Positions 44,258 to 52,055 of a stretch of 64,000 nt of DNA are shown piece by piece (within the stretch, counting starts at the first letter, position 1; each line of letters starts with the position of its first letter). A program made the translations under genes and the position numbers. Where the stretch lies: positions 56,652 through 120,651 of the forward strand of contig CAIKZO010000123.1 of assembly GCA_903832005.1 (NCBI GenBank). Direction: 5' to 3'. The DNA comes from Enhydrobacter aerosaccus (lineage in GTDB: Bacteria > Pseudomonadota > Alphaproteobacteria > Reyranellales > Reyranellaceae). The notes under the pieces were generated by a model. That model saw nothing but the letters and a program-made list of their open reading frames with translations. It ran no database searches and was not told where the DNA came from.

Positions 44258-45091
44258 ATGGAACTCGGCAAGAACCTGACCGCCCGAATCATCGTCTACG
44301 CGATGCTGGGCGCCGCTGCCTTCTCGGTCGCCGCGCCGCTCGCACTGATGGTGCTGAACGCGTTGCGCAGCAATTTCGACATCCTGGTCACGCCGCTCGG
44401 CTGGCCGTCGGATCCCGACTGGGGCGTCTTCCTGCGCGTCTGGAAGGAGGCCGGGCTCGGCCGCGCGATGTTGAACAGCCTGCTGATCGCGGGCGCCACC
44501 GTCATTGTCGTCTGTACCATCTCCTCGATGGCGGCGTGGGCGATCGCGCGCAAGGACGTGCCGGGCTGGATGGTGATCAGCCTCTATTTCCTCACGACCA
44601 CGACCATCCCGATCCAGATGTTCATGTTCCCGCTCTACTTCCTGATGGCGCAGCTCTCGCTGATCAACAGCCCGATCGCCGTGATCATCATCTATTCGGC
44701 GATCTTCACGCCCTTCTCGCTGTTCCTGCTGCGCACCTACGTGCTCGACGTGCCGATGGAACTGGAAGAGGCCGCACGCATCGACGGCGCGTCGGACTGG
44801 CGGGTCTTCCGGAGCGTGATCCTGCCGCTGATCTCGCCCGGCTTGCTGACGGTCGCGCTGATCGTCTGCCTCAACGTGTGGAACGAGTTCCTGATCTCGA
44901 TCACGTTCCTGCAGAACGCCGACTCGGCGACGGCGACCGTGCGCTTCTATCAATTGACCGGACGTTACGGAAACAACCTCGCCGACCTGATGGCCGTCGC
45001 GACGCTGATTGCGCTCCCCACGGTAGTCTTCTTCGTGCTGGTCCAGCGCCGCTTCATCGAGGGCGTCTCGGCCGGCGCCGTGAAAGGCTGA
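44258..45091 (+). CDS. Carbohydrate-type ABC permease (MalG/UgpE-like)
   Basis: A 277-aa inner-membrane permease. NALRSNFDILVTPLGWPSDPDWGVFLRVWKEAGLGRAMLNSLLIAGATVIVVCTISSMAAWAIAR is the MalG N-terminal pattern, and ELEEAARIDGASDWRVFRSVILPLISPGLLTVALIVCLNVWNEFLISITF is the coupling motif; the protein ends QRRFIEGVSAGAVKG, the family C-terminus. It begins one base after the MalF-like stop and is the last gene of the operon. It is convergent with the lyase gene at 45119. Confidence 0.93.
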   Translation: MELGKNLTARIIVYAMLGAAAFSVAAPLALMVLNALRSNFDILVTPLGWPSDPDWGVFLRVWKEAGLGRAMLNSLLIAGATVIVVCTISSMAAWAIARKDVPGWMVISLYFLTTTTIPIQMFMFPLYFLMAQLSLINSPIAVIIIYSAIFTPFSLFLLRTYVLDVPMELEEAARIDGASDWRVFRSVILPLISPGLLTVALIVCLNVWNEFLISITFLQNADSATATVRFYQLTGRYGNNLADLMAVATLIALPTVVFFVLVQRRFIEGVSAGAVKG

Positions 45092-45118
45092 CGCCGGCCA
45101 ATTGCCGCTCGCAGTGCG

Positions 45119-45994
45119 CTACTCCGCCGCCTGCTTGGCCGATTCGCGGAACTGGGTCCTGTAGCGATCCCATTCGTCGGCGCCGTTCATGCGGAAGCCC
45201 TGCTGCGGCGTGATGTCGGACGACGGCGTCGGGTGCCGGCCCTGGGCCTTGAGCTCGCGCAATGCTGCATCGCAGGCGCCGACCACGGTGCGGCTGAGCA
45301 GGCCCGGCAGGATCATGAGCTTGTAGCCAATCTTCTCGGCCTCGGCGAGCGAGAGATCGGGAGTCTTGCCACGCCACACCATGTTCAGCAGGCACGGTCC
45401 CTTCACCAGCCTCGGCACGGCCGTGACTTCCTCGAGCGTCTGCGGCGCTTCGACGAAGGCCATATCGGCTCCCGCCTCGAGCGCGAGATTGGCGCGCCTG
45501 ACCGCCTCCTCGAAGCCCAGCACGGCGCGCGAATCGGTGCGCGCGATGATCAGGAAATCGCGATCGACCTTGGCGCTGACGGCGGCGCGGATCTTGGCCA
45601 CATAGTCTTCGATCGGCACGATCACCTTGTCCTCGAGGTGGCCGCACTTCTTCGGGAAGCCTTGGTCCTCGATATGAATGCCGGCAACACCGCGCATTTC
45701 GTACTCACGCACGGTGCGGATGGCATTCAACTCGTTGCCATAGCCGGTATCGGCGTCGGCGATCACGGGCAGCTTGATCGCGCGTGCGATGCGGCCGGCA
45801 TTGTCGGCCATCTCGGACATGGTGATGATGCCGTAGTCCGGATAGCCAAGCGTCGCGGCCGTGCCGCTGCCGCTCATGTAGACGGCATCGAAGCCCGCGC
45901 GGTCGATCGCTCGCGCCGTGATGCAGTCGTAGGCGCCGGGCGCGGAAACCATGCCGCGCTTCATCGCTTCACGAAAAATCTTTCCCTTGCTCAT
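45119..45994 (-). CDS. C-C lyase of the isocitrate lyase/PEP mutase superfamily (KKCGH type)
   Basis: A 291-aa (beta/alpha)8 enzyme. ADADTGYGN (about 79-87) is the magnesium site and FPKKCGHLEDKV places the catalytic Cys at about 117; KKCGH marks true lyases of this superfamily (methylisocitrate, 2,3-dimethylmalate and petal-death-type oxaloacetate/malate lyases). IEDQGFPKKCGH, IARTDSRAV and EAGADMAFVEAP are family features. It cleaves a 2-substituted malate into two keto/carboxylic acids. It is the last gene of the operon running from 53041, 23 bp after the LeuD-like gene. A paralogue is two genes upstream at 48046. Confidence 0.87.
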   Translation of the reverse strand: MSKGKIFREAMKRGMVSAPGAYDCITARAIDRAGFDAVYMSGSGTAATLGYPDYGIITMSEMADNAGRIARAIKLPVIADADTGYGNELNAIRTVREYEMRGVAGIHIEDQGFPKKCGHLEDKVIVPIEDYVAKIRAAVSAKVDRDFLIIARTDSRAVLGFEEAVRRANLALEAGADMAFVEAPQTLEEVTAVPRLVKGPCLLNMVWRGKTPDLSLAEAEKIGYKLMILPGLLSRTVVGACDAALRELKAQGRHPTPSSDITPQQGFRMNGADEWDRYRTQFRESAKQAAE

Positions 45995-46017
45995 GTCGAT
46001 CTCCTTGGGTGATTGGA

Positions 46018-46620
46018 TCAGAGCCAGCTCAGCTCGCCCTTTTGGCGCTGCTCGAAGCGGGCGATATCGGCTTCATAGCCCAGCGTCAGGCTCACCTCGT
46101 CGAGGCCTTTCAGCAGGCAGTCCTTGCGGAACGAGTCGATCTCGAAGCGGTCGATTTCCCCGTCGGGGCTGGTCACGGTTTGCGCGGCAAGATCTACCGA
46201 GACCTGGGCTCCCGGCGATGCGTGCAGCAAGGCGCGGAGCCGCGCCGCACGCTCGGCCGGAAGACGGACCGGCACGACGCCGTTCTGGAAGCAGTTGTTG
46301 AAGAAGATGTCGCCGAACGACGGGGCGATGAAGGCCCGGTAACCGTTGTCGTACATCACGGTGACGGCGCTCTCGCGCGAGGAGCCGCAGGCGAAGTTGT
46401 TGTTGGCCACGATGATCTTCGCGCCGGCGTAGACCGGATTGTTGAGGGTGACGCCCTCCTTCGGCTGGCCGTTCGGGTCGAGCCTCACGTCGCGGAAGAA
46501 GCCCTTGACCTGGTCCGGCCTCGGACTACCGAGAAAGCGCGCCGGGATGATCTGGTCCGTATCGACATTGGGCTGGTCGATCGGCACGGCAACGGCGGTG
46601 ATCTTGGTGAAAGGTTCCAT
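46018..46620 (-). CDS. leuD: Small subunit of a LeuCD-type hydro-lyase
   Basis: A 200-aa swivel-domain subunit of the aconitase family, like 3-isopropylmalate dehydratase LeuD. The start MEPFTKITAVAVPIDQPNVDTDQIIPARFL is typical; NNNFACGSSRESAVTVMYDNGYRAFIAPSFGDIFFNNCFQNGVVPVRL carries the substrate-binding SSR. The substrate loop after IIPARFL reads GSPRPDQVKG. It pairs with the LeuC-like subunit 10 bp upstream. Its place in a transporter/lyase operon argues for hydration of a dimethylmaleate- or citraconate-like acid rather than leucine synthesis, but this is inference. Confidence 0.85.
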   Translation of the reverse strand: MEPFTKITAVAVPIDQPNVDTDQIIPARFLGSPRPDQVKGFFRDVRLDPNGQPKEGVTLNNPVYAGAKIIVANNNFACGSSRESAVTVMYDNGYRAFIAPSFGDIFFNNCFQNGVVPVRLPAERAARLRALLHASPGAQVSVDLAAQTVTSPDGEIDRFEIDSFRKDCLLKGLDEVSLTLGYEADIARFEQRQKGELSWL

Positions 46621-46630
46621 GGTGCTGCTC

Positions 46631-48034
46631 CTAACCCATCAGCTTGCGGACGTCGGTGAAGTGGCCGGTCACGGCCGCCGCCACCGCCATTGCCGGGCTG
46701 ACGAGATGCGTGCGCACGCCCGGCCCCTGGCGTCCGATGAAGTTTCGGTTCGAGGTGGACGCGATCCGCTGGCCGGGCTTGCCCGTGTCGCCGTTCATGC
46801 CGACGCACATGGAGCAGCCGGGCTCGCGCCATTCGAAGCCGGCTTCGCGGAAGACCTTGTCCAAGCCCTCAGCTTCGGCCTGGCGCTTGACCAGGCCGGA
46901 ACCGGCCACGACCCAGGCCGGTATCACCACCTTGCGTCCGGCCGCGACCTTGGCCGCCGCGCGCAGGTCCTCGATGCGGCTGTTCGTGCAGGAGCCGATG
47001 AAGACACGGTCGACCGCGACTTCCTCCAGCGGCATGCCGGGCACGAGGCCCATATAGTCGACCGACCGCTTGAGGCTTGCCTTGCGCACGTCGTCGGCCG
47101 CCGCCGACGGTTCTGGAACGCGGCCGGTGATCGGCAACGCATCCTCGGGGCTGGTGCCCCAGGTGAGCATCGGCACGATCGCATTGCCGTCGAGGGTCAC
47201 TTCGCGATCGAAGACGGCTCCCGCGTCGCTCGGTACCGTGCGCCAGAAGGCAACGGCCTTGTCCCACTCGGCGTCCTTCGGCGCGAAGGGCCGGCCTTTC
47301 ACATAGGCGATCGTCGTGTCGTCGGGCGCAACCATGCCGGCTTTCGCACCGGCCTCGATCGACATGTTGCAGAGCGTGAGCCGGCCCTCGATCGAGAGGC
47401 CACGGATGGCGCTGCCGGCATATTCGATGACGTGGCCCACGGCACCGGCAGTGCCGATGCGGGCGATGATGGCCAGGATCACGTCCTTGGCCGTGACACC
47501 GGCCTGCAAGGTACCCTCGACGTTGATGCGCATCGCCTTGGGCTTGCGTTGCCACAGGCACTGCGTGGCCATGACGTGGGCCACTTCGGAGGAGCCGATG
47601 CCGAAGGCGAGCGCGCCCAGTGCACCGTGCGTCGAGGTATGCGAGTCGCCGCACACCATCGTCAGGCCGGGCTGGGTCACGCCTTGCTCGGGGCCGACGA
47701 CATGGGCAATGCCCTGCCGCTCGTCGCCGAGGTCGAATAGGGTGACTCCGGTCGCGGCCGCGTTGGTGCGGATCTGCTCGACCAGGCTGCGGTGGTTGGG
47801 ATCGGGAATGTCGGCCACCGACCGGCTGTCGCTCAGCACGAAATGGTCGGGCGTGGCGAAGCCGCGGTCGGGTCGCCGCAGCTTCAGGCCACGCGAGCGC
47901 AACAGAGCGAAGCCCGTGGCCGAACCGTCATGCATCAGGTGGCGATCGACGTAGAGCAGTGTGTAGCCGTCGTCGCGATCGACGACCACATGACGCCGCC
48001 AGATCTTCTCGAACATCGTTTTCGCGTCGGTCAT
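46631..48034 (-). CDS. leuC: Large subunit of a LeuCD-type [4Fe-4S] hydro-lyase
   Basis: A 467-aa aconitase-family subunit. TMFEKIWRRHVV and LLYVDRHLMHDG are the LeuC start; GDSHTSTHGALGALAFGIGSSEVAHVMATQ is the aconitase signature; Fe-S ligands lie in IGSCTNSRIEDL and GCSMCVGMNGD. The ATG at 48034 is chosen because GGGAG lies upstream. It hydrates or isomerises a 2-substituted malate/maleate. Annotation pipelines would name it isopropylmalate dehydratase. The context (ABC importer, GntR and two C-C lyases, no leuB or leuA) suggests a catabolic relative such as dimethylmaleate hydratase. Confidence 0.87.
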   Translation of the reverse strand: MTDAKTMFEKIWRRHVVVDRDDGYTLLYVDRHLMHDGSATGFALLRSRGLKLRRPDRGFATPDHFVLSDSRSVADIPDPNHRSLVEQIRTNAAATGVTLFDLGDERQGIAHVVGPEQGVTQPGLTMVCGDSHTSTHGALGALAFGIGSSEVAHVMATQCLWQRKPKAMRINVEGTLQAGVTAKDVILAIIARIGTAGAVGHVIEYAGSAIRGLSIEGRLTLCNMSIEAGAKAGMVAPDDTTIAYVKGRPFAPKDAEWDKAVAFWRTVPSDAGAVFDREVTLDGNAIVPMLTWGTSPEDALPITGRVPEPSAAADDVRKASLKRSVDYMGLVPGMPLEEVAVDRVFIGSCTNSRIEDLRAAAKVAAGRKVVIPAWVVAGSGLVKRQAEAEGLDKVFREAGFEWREPGCSMCVGMNGDTGKPGQRIASTSNRNFIGRQGPGVRTHLVSPAMAVAAAVTGHFTDVRKLMG

Positions 48035-48045
48035 GGATCTGCTCC

Positions 48046-48915
48046 CTACTCGGCCGCGGCCTTCATCGGTTCCCGGAATGCGGTGCGGCGCTCGTCCCAC
48101 TCCGCCGCGCCAAAGCGCGCGAACATCTTGCCGGGCGAGCCGCTGACTGGCGGAAACTTGCCCTGCTTGAGGTCGCCCAGCAGGCGGTCGCAAACCTGGA
48201 TGATGCCGCCCAGCAGCAGGCCGGGCACGATCGCGATGGCGTAGCCCATGCGCTCGGCCGTCTCGAGCTCGATCTCCGGCGTCTTGCCGCCGCGCACGAT
48301 GTTCAGCAGGCACGGGCCCTTGACCCGCTTCGGCACCGCCTCGATCTCGGCCATGGTCTGCGGCGCCTCGACGAACGCCACGTCGGCGCCGGCAGCGAGG
48401 GCTGCGTTGGCCCGCTCCACCGCCTCATCGAGGCTGACGACCGCGCGCGAGTCGGTGCGCGCGATGATGCAGAACTCCTTCGTGCGACGCGCCGCAGACG
48501 CAGCGCGGATCTTGGCGATGAAGTCCTCGCGGCTCACCAGCTCCTTGTTGTCGAGATGTCCGCACTTCTTCGGGAACACCTGGTCTTCGATGTGGATCGC
48601 GGCGACGCCGGCGCGCTCGAATTCCTGGACGGTACGGAACACGTTCAGCTCGTTGCCGAAGCCCGTGTCGCTGTCGCTGATCAGCGGGATGCCGATCGAG
48701 TTGGCGATGCGGCTGGCGTTGGCCACCATCTCGGTCATGGTCGTGAGCCCGTAGTCGGGATAGCCGAGCGTCATCGCCGTCCCGGCGCCGGTCATGTAGG
48801 CCGCACCAAAGCCCGCCTGGTCGATGGCGCGGCCGGTGATGCAGTCGATGGCGCCGGGCGCCACGATCATCTTCTTCGACGCGAGCAGGTCGCGGAACTT
48901 CAGGGCCTGGGACAT
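48046..48915 (-). CDS. C-C lyase of the isocitrate lyase/PEP mutase superfamily (KKCGH type)
   Basis: A 289-aa paralogue of the 45119 product. SDSDTGFGNEL (about 80-90) holds the metal site and FPKKCGHLDNKEL the catalytic Cys at about 118; IARTDSRAV and AAGADVAFVEAPQT follow. The ATG at 48915 is chosen (AGGAG six bases upstream); MKESP five codons earlier is unlikely. It lies between the GntR regulator (11 bp) and leuC (11 bp). Having two lyases on either side of a LeuCD pair suggests two cleavage steps or two stereoisomers. Confidence 0.87.
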   Translation of the reverse strand: MSQALKFRDLLASKKMIVAPGAIDCITGRAIDQAGFGAAYMTGAGTAMTLGYPDYGLTTMTEMVANASRIANSIGIPLISDSDTGFGNELNVFRTVQEFERAGVAAIHIEDQVFPKKCGHLDNKELVSREDFIAKIRAASAARRTKEFCIIARTDSRAVVSLDEAVERANAALAAGADVAFVEAPQTMAEIEAVPKRVKGPCLLNIVRGGKTPEIELETAERMGYAIAIVPGLLLGGIIQVCDRLLGDLKQGKFPPVSGSPGKMFARFGAAEWDERRTAFREPMKAAAE

Positions 48916-48926
48916 GGGACTCTCCT

Positions 48927-49721
48927 TCACTTGGTGGGTTTCCGGGGCGATTTGGGTCGAGAGGTCAAAGACAATGGGGCGACCTGGTCGTCGCGCACTT
49001 GCAGGCGCAGCTTCAGCCGATCCGGGATCGCCAGCATCTCGACGTATTCGACGGCGCGGCCCTTCTGATCGACCATCATGCTGCGCATCTCGAGCAGCGG
49101 CGCCCCGACCTTGATCTCCAGCCGGGCGGCCACCACCGGATCGGCAAGGGTCGCCGAGACGATCTTCTCACCGCCCGAAATGTTCGCGCCCGCGCGGCCC
49201 AGCAGCTTCATCATCGGAATGCGGTCGAGTTCGGCGGCAGTGAAAGAGCGGCCCAGCGCCTCGGGCACGTAGGACGTTAGATGCATGATCGGCTCGGAGT
49301 CCTGCCGCCGCACCCTCACGGCGCGCTGTACTGGCCTGTCGTGCGAGTCCCACAGCTTGCCGCGCAGGAAATCGGGCGCCGCCACGTAGTCGAACTCCAA
49401 CACCTCGGCCACGGTCTCGGCGCCGTAGAGGGCAATGTTCTCGATCACCGACGCAGCGCGCACGTTGAGCGGCTGGCCGAGCTGCGGCCGCACCGTCGTA
49501 CGCCGACCCGCGCCGCGCTCGATCAGGCCTGCATCGAGCAGGCTGGTCATGGCGCGCCGCACGGTGATGCGCGAGACGCCGAACATTTGCGTCAGCTGTT
49601 CTTCCGTCGGCAGGGCGGCCCCCACGCCGTACCGGCCGCTCGAGATGCCGTCGGCCAGCACGAGGTAGATCTGGTGATGGAGCGGCGCGCCAAGATCACG
49701 CTGCAGGGAGACGTGGTCCAT
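48927..49721 (-). CDS. GntR/HutC-family regulator with UTRA domain
   Basis: A 264-aa regulator. The winged helix is APLHHQIYLVLADGISSGRYGVGAALPTEEQLTQMFGVSRITVRRAMTSLLDAGLIERGAGRRTTVRP (about 10-80). The UTRA effector domain follows from about 95 (LEFDYVAAPDFLRG, RVRRQDSEPIMHLTSYVP, GAPLLEMRSMMVDQKGRAVEYVEML). The ATG at 49721 has GGAGGTGAGG upstream. It lies inside the operon, 5 bp after the second permease and 11 bp before a lyase, so it is probably autoregulated. A 6-4-6 dyad at 53094-53109 is a candidate operator. The effector is likely a pathway intermediate. Confidence 0.92.
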   Translation of the reverse strand: MDHVSLQRDLGAPLHHQIYLVLADGISSGRYGVGAALPTEEQLTQMFGVSRITVRRAMTSLLDAGLIERGAGRRTTVRPQLGQPLNVRAASVIENIALYGAETVAEVLEFDYVAAPDFLRGKLWDSHDRPVQRAVRVRRQDSEPIMHLTSYVPEALGRSFTAAELDRIPMMKLLGRAGANISGGEKIVSATLADPVVAARLEIKVGAPLLEMRSMMVDQKGRAVEYVEMLAIPDRLKLRLQVRDDQVAPLSLTSRPKSPRKPTK

Positions 49722-49726
49722 GGTCC

Positions 49727-50491
49727 TCACCTCCGCGGGCCTTCGGGCGCCGCACCTCGATGCAGACGCCGGTCGATCGCCAGCAAGGCTGCGTTGGCGA
49801 GCACCGCGAAGACCGAGATCAGCACGGCGATCGACAGGATCGTCTTGACGTCCTGCAGGTCGATGGCCGTCATCAGCAGGAAGCCGAGGCCCCGTTGCGA
49901 GGCGAAGAGCTCGCCCAACATGGTGCCGAGCAAGGTGAGCGAGAAGCCGATGCGCAGGCCGGAGAAAATTTCCGGCAGGGTCGCTGGCAGCAGGATGTAC
50001 CAGCCGGTCTGCGCGGGCGTGAGGCGCATCGCCCGCCCGGCCCGCAGGTAGGTGCGGTTGACGTTGCGCACCGCGCTCATCGTGAAGAGCGCGATGGGCA
50101 GGATGCCGTGCAGCGCACCGAAGGCCACCTTGGCCGGCATGCCGAGACCGAACAGCAGCAGGATCACCGGATAGAGCGTCACTTTCGGCAGCGAGTAGAG
50201 TCCGACCAGGATCGGCTCGGATACTTCGCCACTCAACTTGTGGCCGCCCAGCACAACGCCGATCAGCACGCCGCCGATGCTGGCGATTGCCAGCGCTTGC
50301 AGGAAGGCGAGACCGGTCTCGCGCAGATGCGGCAGGAAGCGCGCCTGGCCCACCATCGTCCAGAGATGCTCGAGCGTAGGCACTGGTGCCGTGATGGCAA
50401 CGTCGCCCGCGATCATGTGCATGACCTGCCACAGCAGGACCAGCGACACCGCCACGAGCAGCGGATCGCGCAGGGAGCGCAGGCTGGTCAT
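49727..50491 (-). CDS. ABC permease of the SsuC/TauC type
   Basis: A 254-aa inner-membrane permease with about six helices. LRDPLLVAVSLVLLWQVMHMIAG starts the first helix; the coupling segment is RAMRLTPAQTGWYILLPATLPEIFSGLRIGFSLTLLGTMLGELFASQRGLGFLL, the SsuC-type EAA loop. KVTLYPVILLLFGLGMPAKVAFGALHGILPI is the typical middle part. It overlaps the upstream permease by 4 bp; the two would form a heterodimeric channel. Confidence 0.92.
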   Translation of the reverse strand: MTSLRSLRDPLLVAVSLVLLWQVMHMIAGDVAITAPVPTLEHLWTMVGQARFLPHLRETGLAFLQALAIASIGGVLIGVVLGGHKLSGEVSEPILVGLYSLPKVTLYPVILLLFGLGMPAKVAFGALHGILPIALFTMSAVRNVNRTYLRAGRAMRLTPAQTGWYILLPATLPEIFSGLRIGFSLTLLGTMLGELFASQRGLGFLLMTAIDLQDVKTILSIAVLISVFAVLANAALLAIDRRLHRGAAPEGPRR

Positions 50492-51237
50492 GCGCTGCGC
50501 CGCCGCATCAGCCGGCGCTCCCAGGCGTAGACCGCCATGTTGAAGCTGGTGACCACCAGCAGCACGAAGAGGATCAGTGCGTACATGCGCGCATTGTCGA
50601 AATTGTCGTAGGCGAAGGCGATCTCGTGACCGATGCCGCCGGTCGACATGATGAACTCGCCGCCGATGACGCCGATGAACGAGTAGCTCACCGCGAGCTT
50701 CAGGCCCGACAGAAGATGCGGCGCGGCGGCCGGCAAGCGAATGTGCCAGATCTCGTCGGCCAGCGAGAGATGATGGACACGCGCCGTCCGCAGCAGCACA
50801 CGCGGCACCCGGTCGAGGCCGGACATGGTCGCCACGATCATCGCGACCATGGCGAACAGGGTCGCCAACACGATCAGCGGCAGCTGACCCAGGCCAAAGA
50901 TGACGATCAGCAGCGGATAGAAGGCAAAGTGAGGGATCGCGTAATAGGCCGCGAGGAAGGGATTGAAGGCACGCCGCAGCGCCGGGATTGCATGCAGCAC
51001 GAAGCCCGCCGCGAAGCCGCCCACGATCGACAGGCTCATGGCAACGGCCACGGCGGACAGCGTGCGCTCGACGTTGCTCCCGAAGTCATCCGACTGCACG
51101 GTCTTGATGAGCGCCAGGACCATGGCCGAAGGCGCTATGACCATCGCGGCAGGCACGGCGCCCGTATCGCAGGCGAGTTCGAGCGCGCCGACGGCGCCAA
51201 CCAGGATCACGGTCCGGATCCAGGTCGCCTTCTTCAT
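50488..51237 (-). CDS. ABC permease of the SsuC/TauC type
   Basis: A 249-aa inner-membrane permease starting MKKATWIRTVILVGAVGALELACDTGAVPAAMV. The central part YYAIPHFAFYPLLIVIFGLGQLPLIVLATLFAMVAMIVATMSGLDRVPRVLLRTARVHHLSLADEIWHIRLPAAAPHLLSGLKLAVSYSFIGVIGGEFIMSTGGIGHEIAFAYDNF carries the coupling loop. The start at 51237 overlaps the ATPase stop (ATGA), and its own stop overlaps the next permease. It is a second, distinct permease, so the channel is probably a heterodimer rather than the homodimer of SsuC. Confidence 0.92.
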   Translation of the reverse strand: MKKATWIRTVILVGAVGALELACDTGAVPAAMVIAPSAMVLALIKTVQSDDFGSNVERTLSAVAVAMSLSIVGGFAAGFVLHAIPALRRAFNPFLAAYYAIPHFAFYPLLIVIFGLGQLPLIVLATLFAMVAMIVATMSGLDRVPRVLLRTARVHHLSLADEIWHIRLPAAAPHLLSGLKLAVSYSFIGVIGGEFIMSTGGIGHEIAFAYDNFDNARMYALILFVLLVVTSFNMAVYAWERRLMRRRSA

Positions 51238-52055
51238 GCGGCGCTCCGCTGGCCCATCGCCCGCATCGATTCCTCGCGCAGCAGCGACCACAGGCGCGAC
51301 GTCACCGCGCCGAAGTCGGCCCGCTCGGCCAGCCGCGAATCGCGGTCGCGCGGCCAACCCGTCTCGACGATGTCGATGAAGCGGCCCGGCCGCGCCGACA
51401 TGACGCCGATCCGGTCGGAGAGGAGATTGGCTTCGTCGAGCGCGTGGGTGATCAACAGCACTGTGGCCGACGTCTCACGCCACAGGCGCAGCAACTCGTC
51501 GCCCATCAGCAGACGCGTCTGCTGGTCGAGCGCGCCGAACGGCTCGTCGAGCAGGATCAGCCGCGGCTGCAGCACCAGGGTGCGCGCGATGCAGACCCGT
51601 TGGCGCATGCCGCCGGAGAGCTGGCTGGGATAGGCATGGCGGAAGTCGCGCAGGCCCATGAAGCCGATCGCAAACTCGACACGACGGCGCGTCTCGGCGG
51701 CATCGACACCGGAGCGGCGCAGCCCGAAGGCAACGTTGTCCTCCACCGTGAGCCACGGAAAGCTCGCATCCTCCTGGAACACGACACCGACACCATCCGG
51801 CACGGCGCCCGCAACAGGCTTGCCCTCGAATTCAACCGTGCCCGCGGATGGCAGCGCGAGACCGGCCAGTACATCGAGCAGCGTGGACTTGCCGCAACCC
51901 GAGGGTCCAACGACGCTGAAGAACTCGCCAGCGTGCAAGTCGAACGACAGCGGGCCAAGAGCGTGGACCTCGCCGTGACCGTCGCGCGAGGGATAGACCC
52001 GGGTGACGTCCGTCAGGCGGGCGCACACCTTTGGGGAAGCGCCCTCGCCCTTCAT
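51234..52055 (-). CDS. ABC ATPase of the SsuB/TauB type
   Basis: A 273-aa ATPase. Walker A is GPSGCGKSTLLDVLAGL, Q-loop FQEDASFPWLTVEDNVAFGL, signature LSGGMRQRVCIARTLV, Walker B LILLDEPFGALD, and H-loop LLITHALDEANLLSDRI. MSARPGRFIDIVETGWPRDRD is typical of the nitrate/sulfonate/taurine class. The start at 52055 overlaps the binding-protein stop by 4 bp. It energises the two permeases that follow. Confidence 0.93.
   Translation of the reverse strand: MKGEGASPKVCARLTDVTRVYPSRDGHGEVHALGPLSFDLHAGEFFSVVGPSGCGKSTLLDVLAGLALPSAGTVEFEGKPVAGAVPDGVGVVFQEDASFPWLTVEDNVAFGLRRSGVDAAETRRRVEFAIGFMGLRDFRHAYPSQLSGGMRQRVCIARTLVLQPRLILLDEPFGALDQQTRLLMGDELLRLWRETSATVLLITHALDEANLLSDRIGVMSARPGRFIDIVETGWPRDRDSRLAERADFGAVTSRLWSLLREESMRAMGQRSAA

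Noticed and set aside
46018..48034. Reading the LeuC/LeuD-like pair simply as leucine biosynthesis
   Set aside because: Not fully excluded, but no leuA/leuB is present and the genes sit inside a catabolic-looking operon between two C-C lyases and an importer; treated as a catabolic relative.
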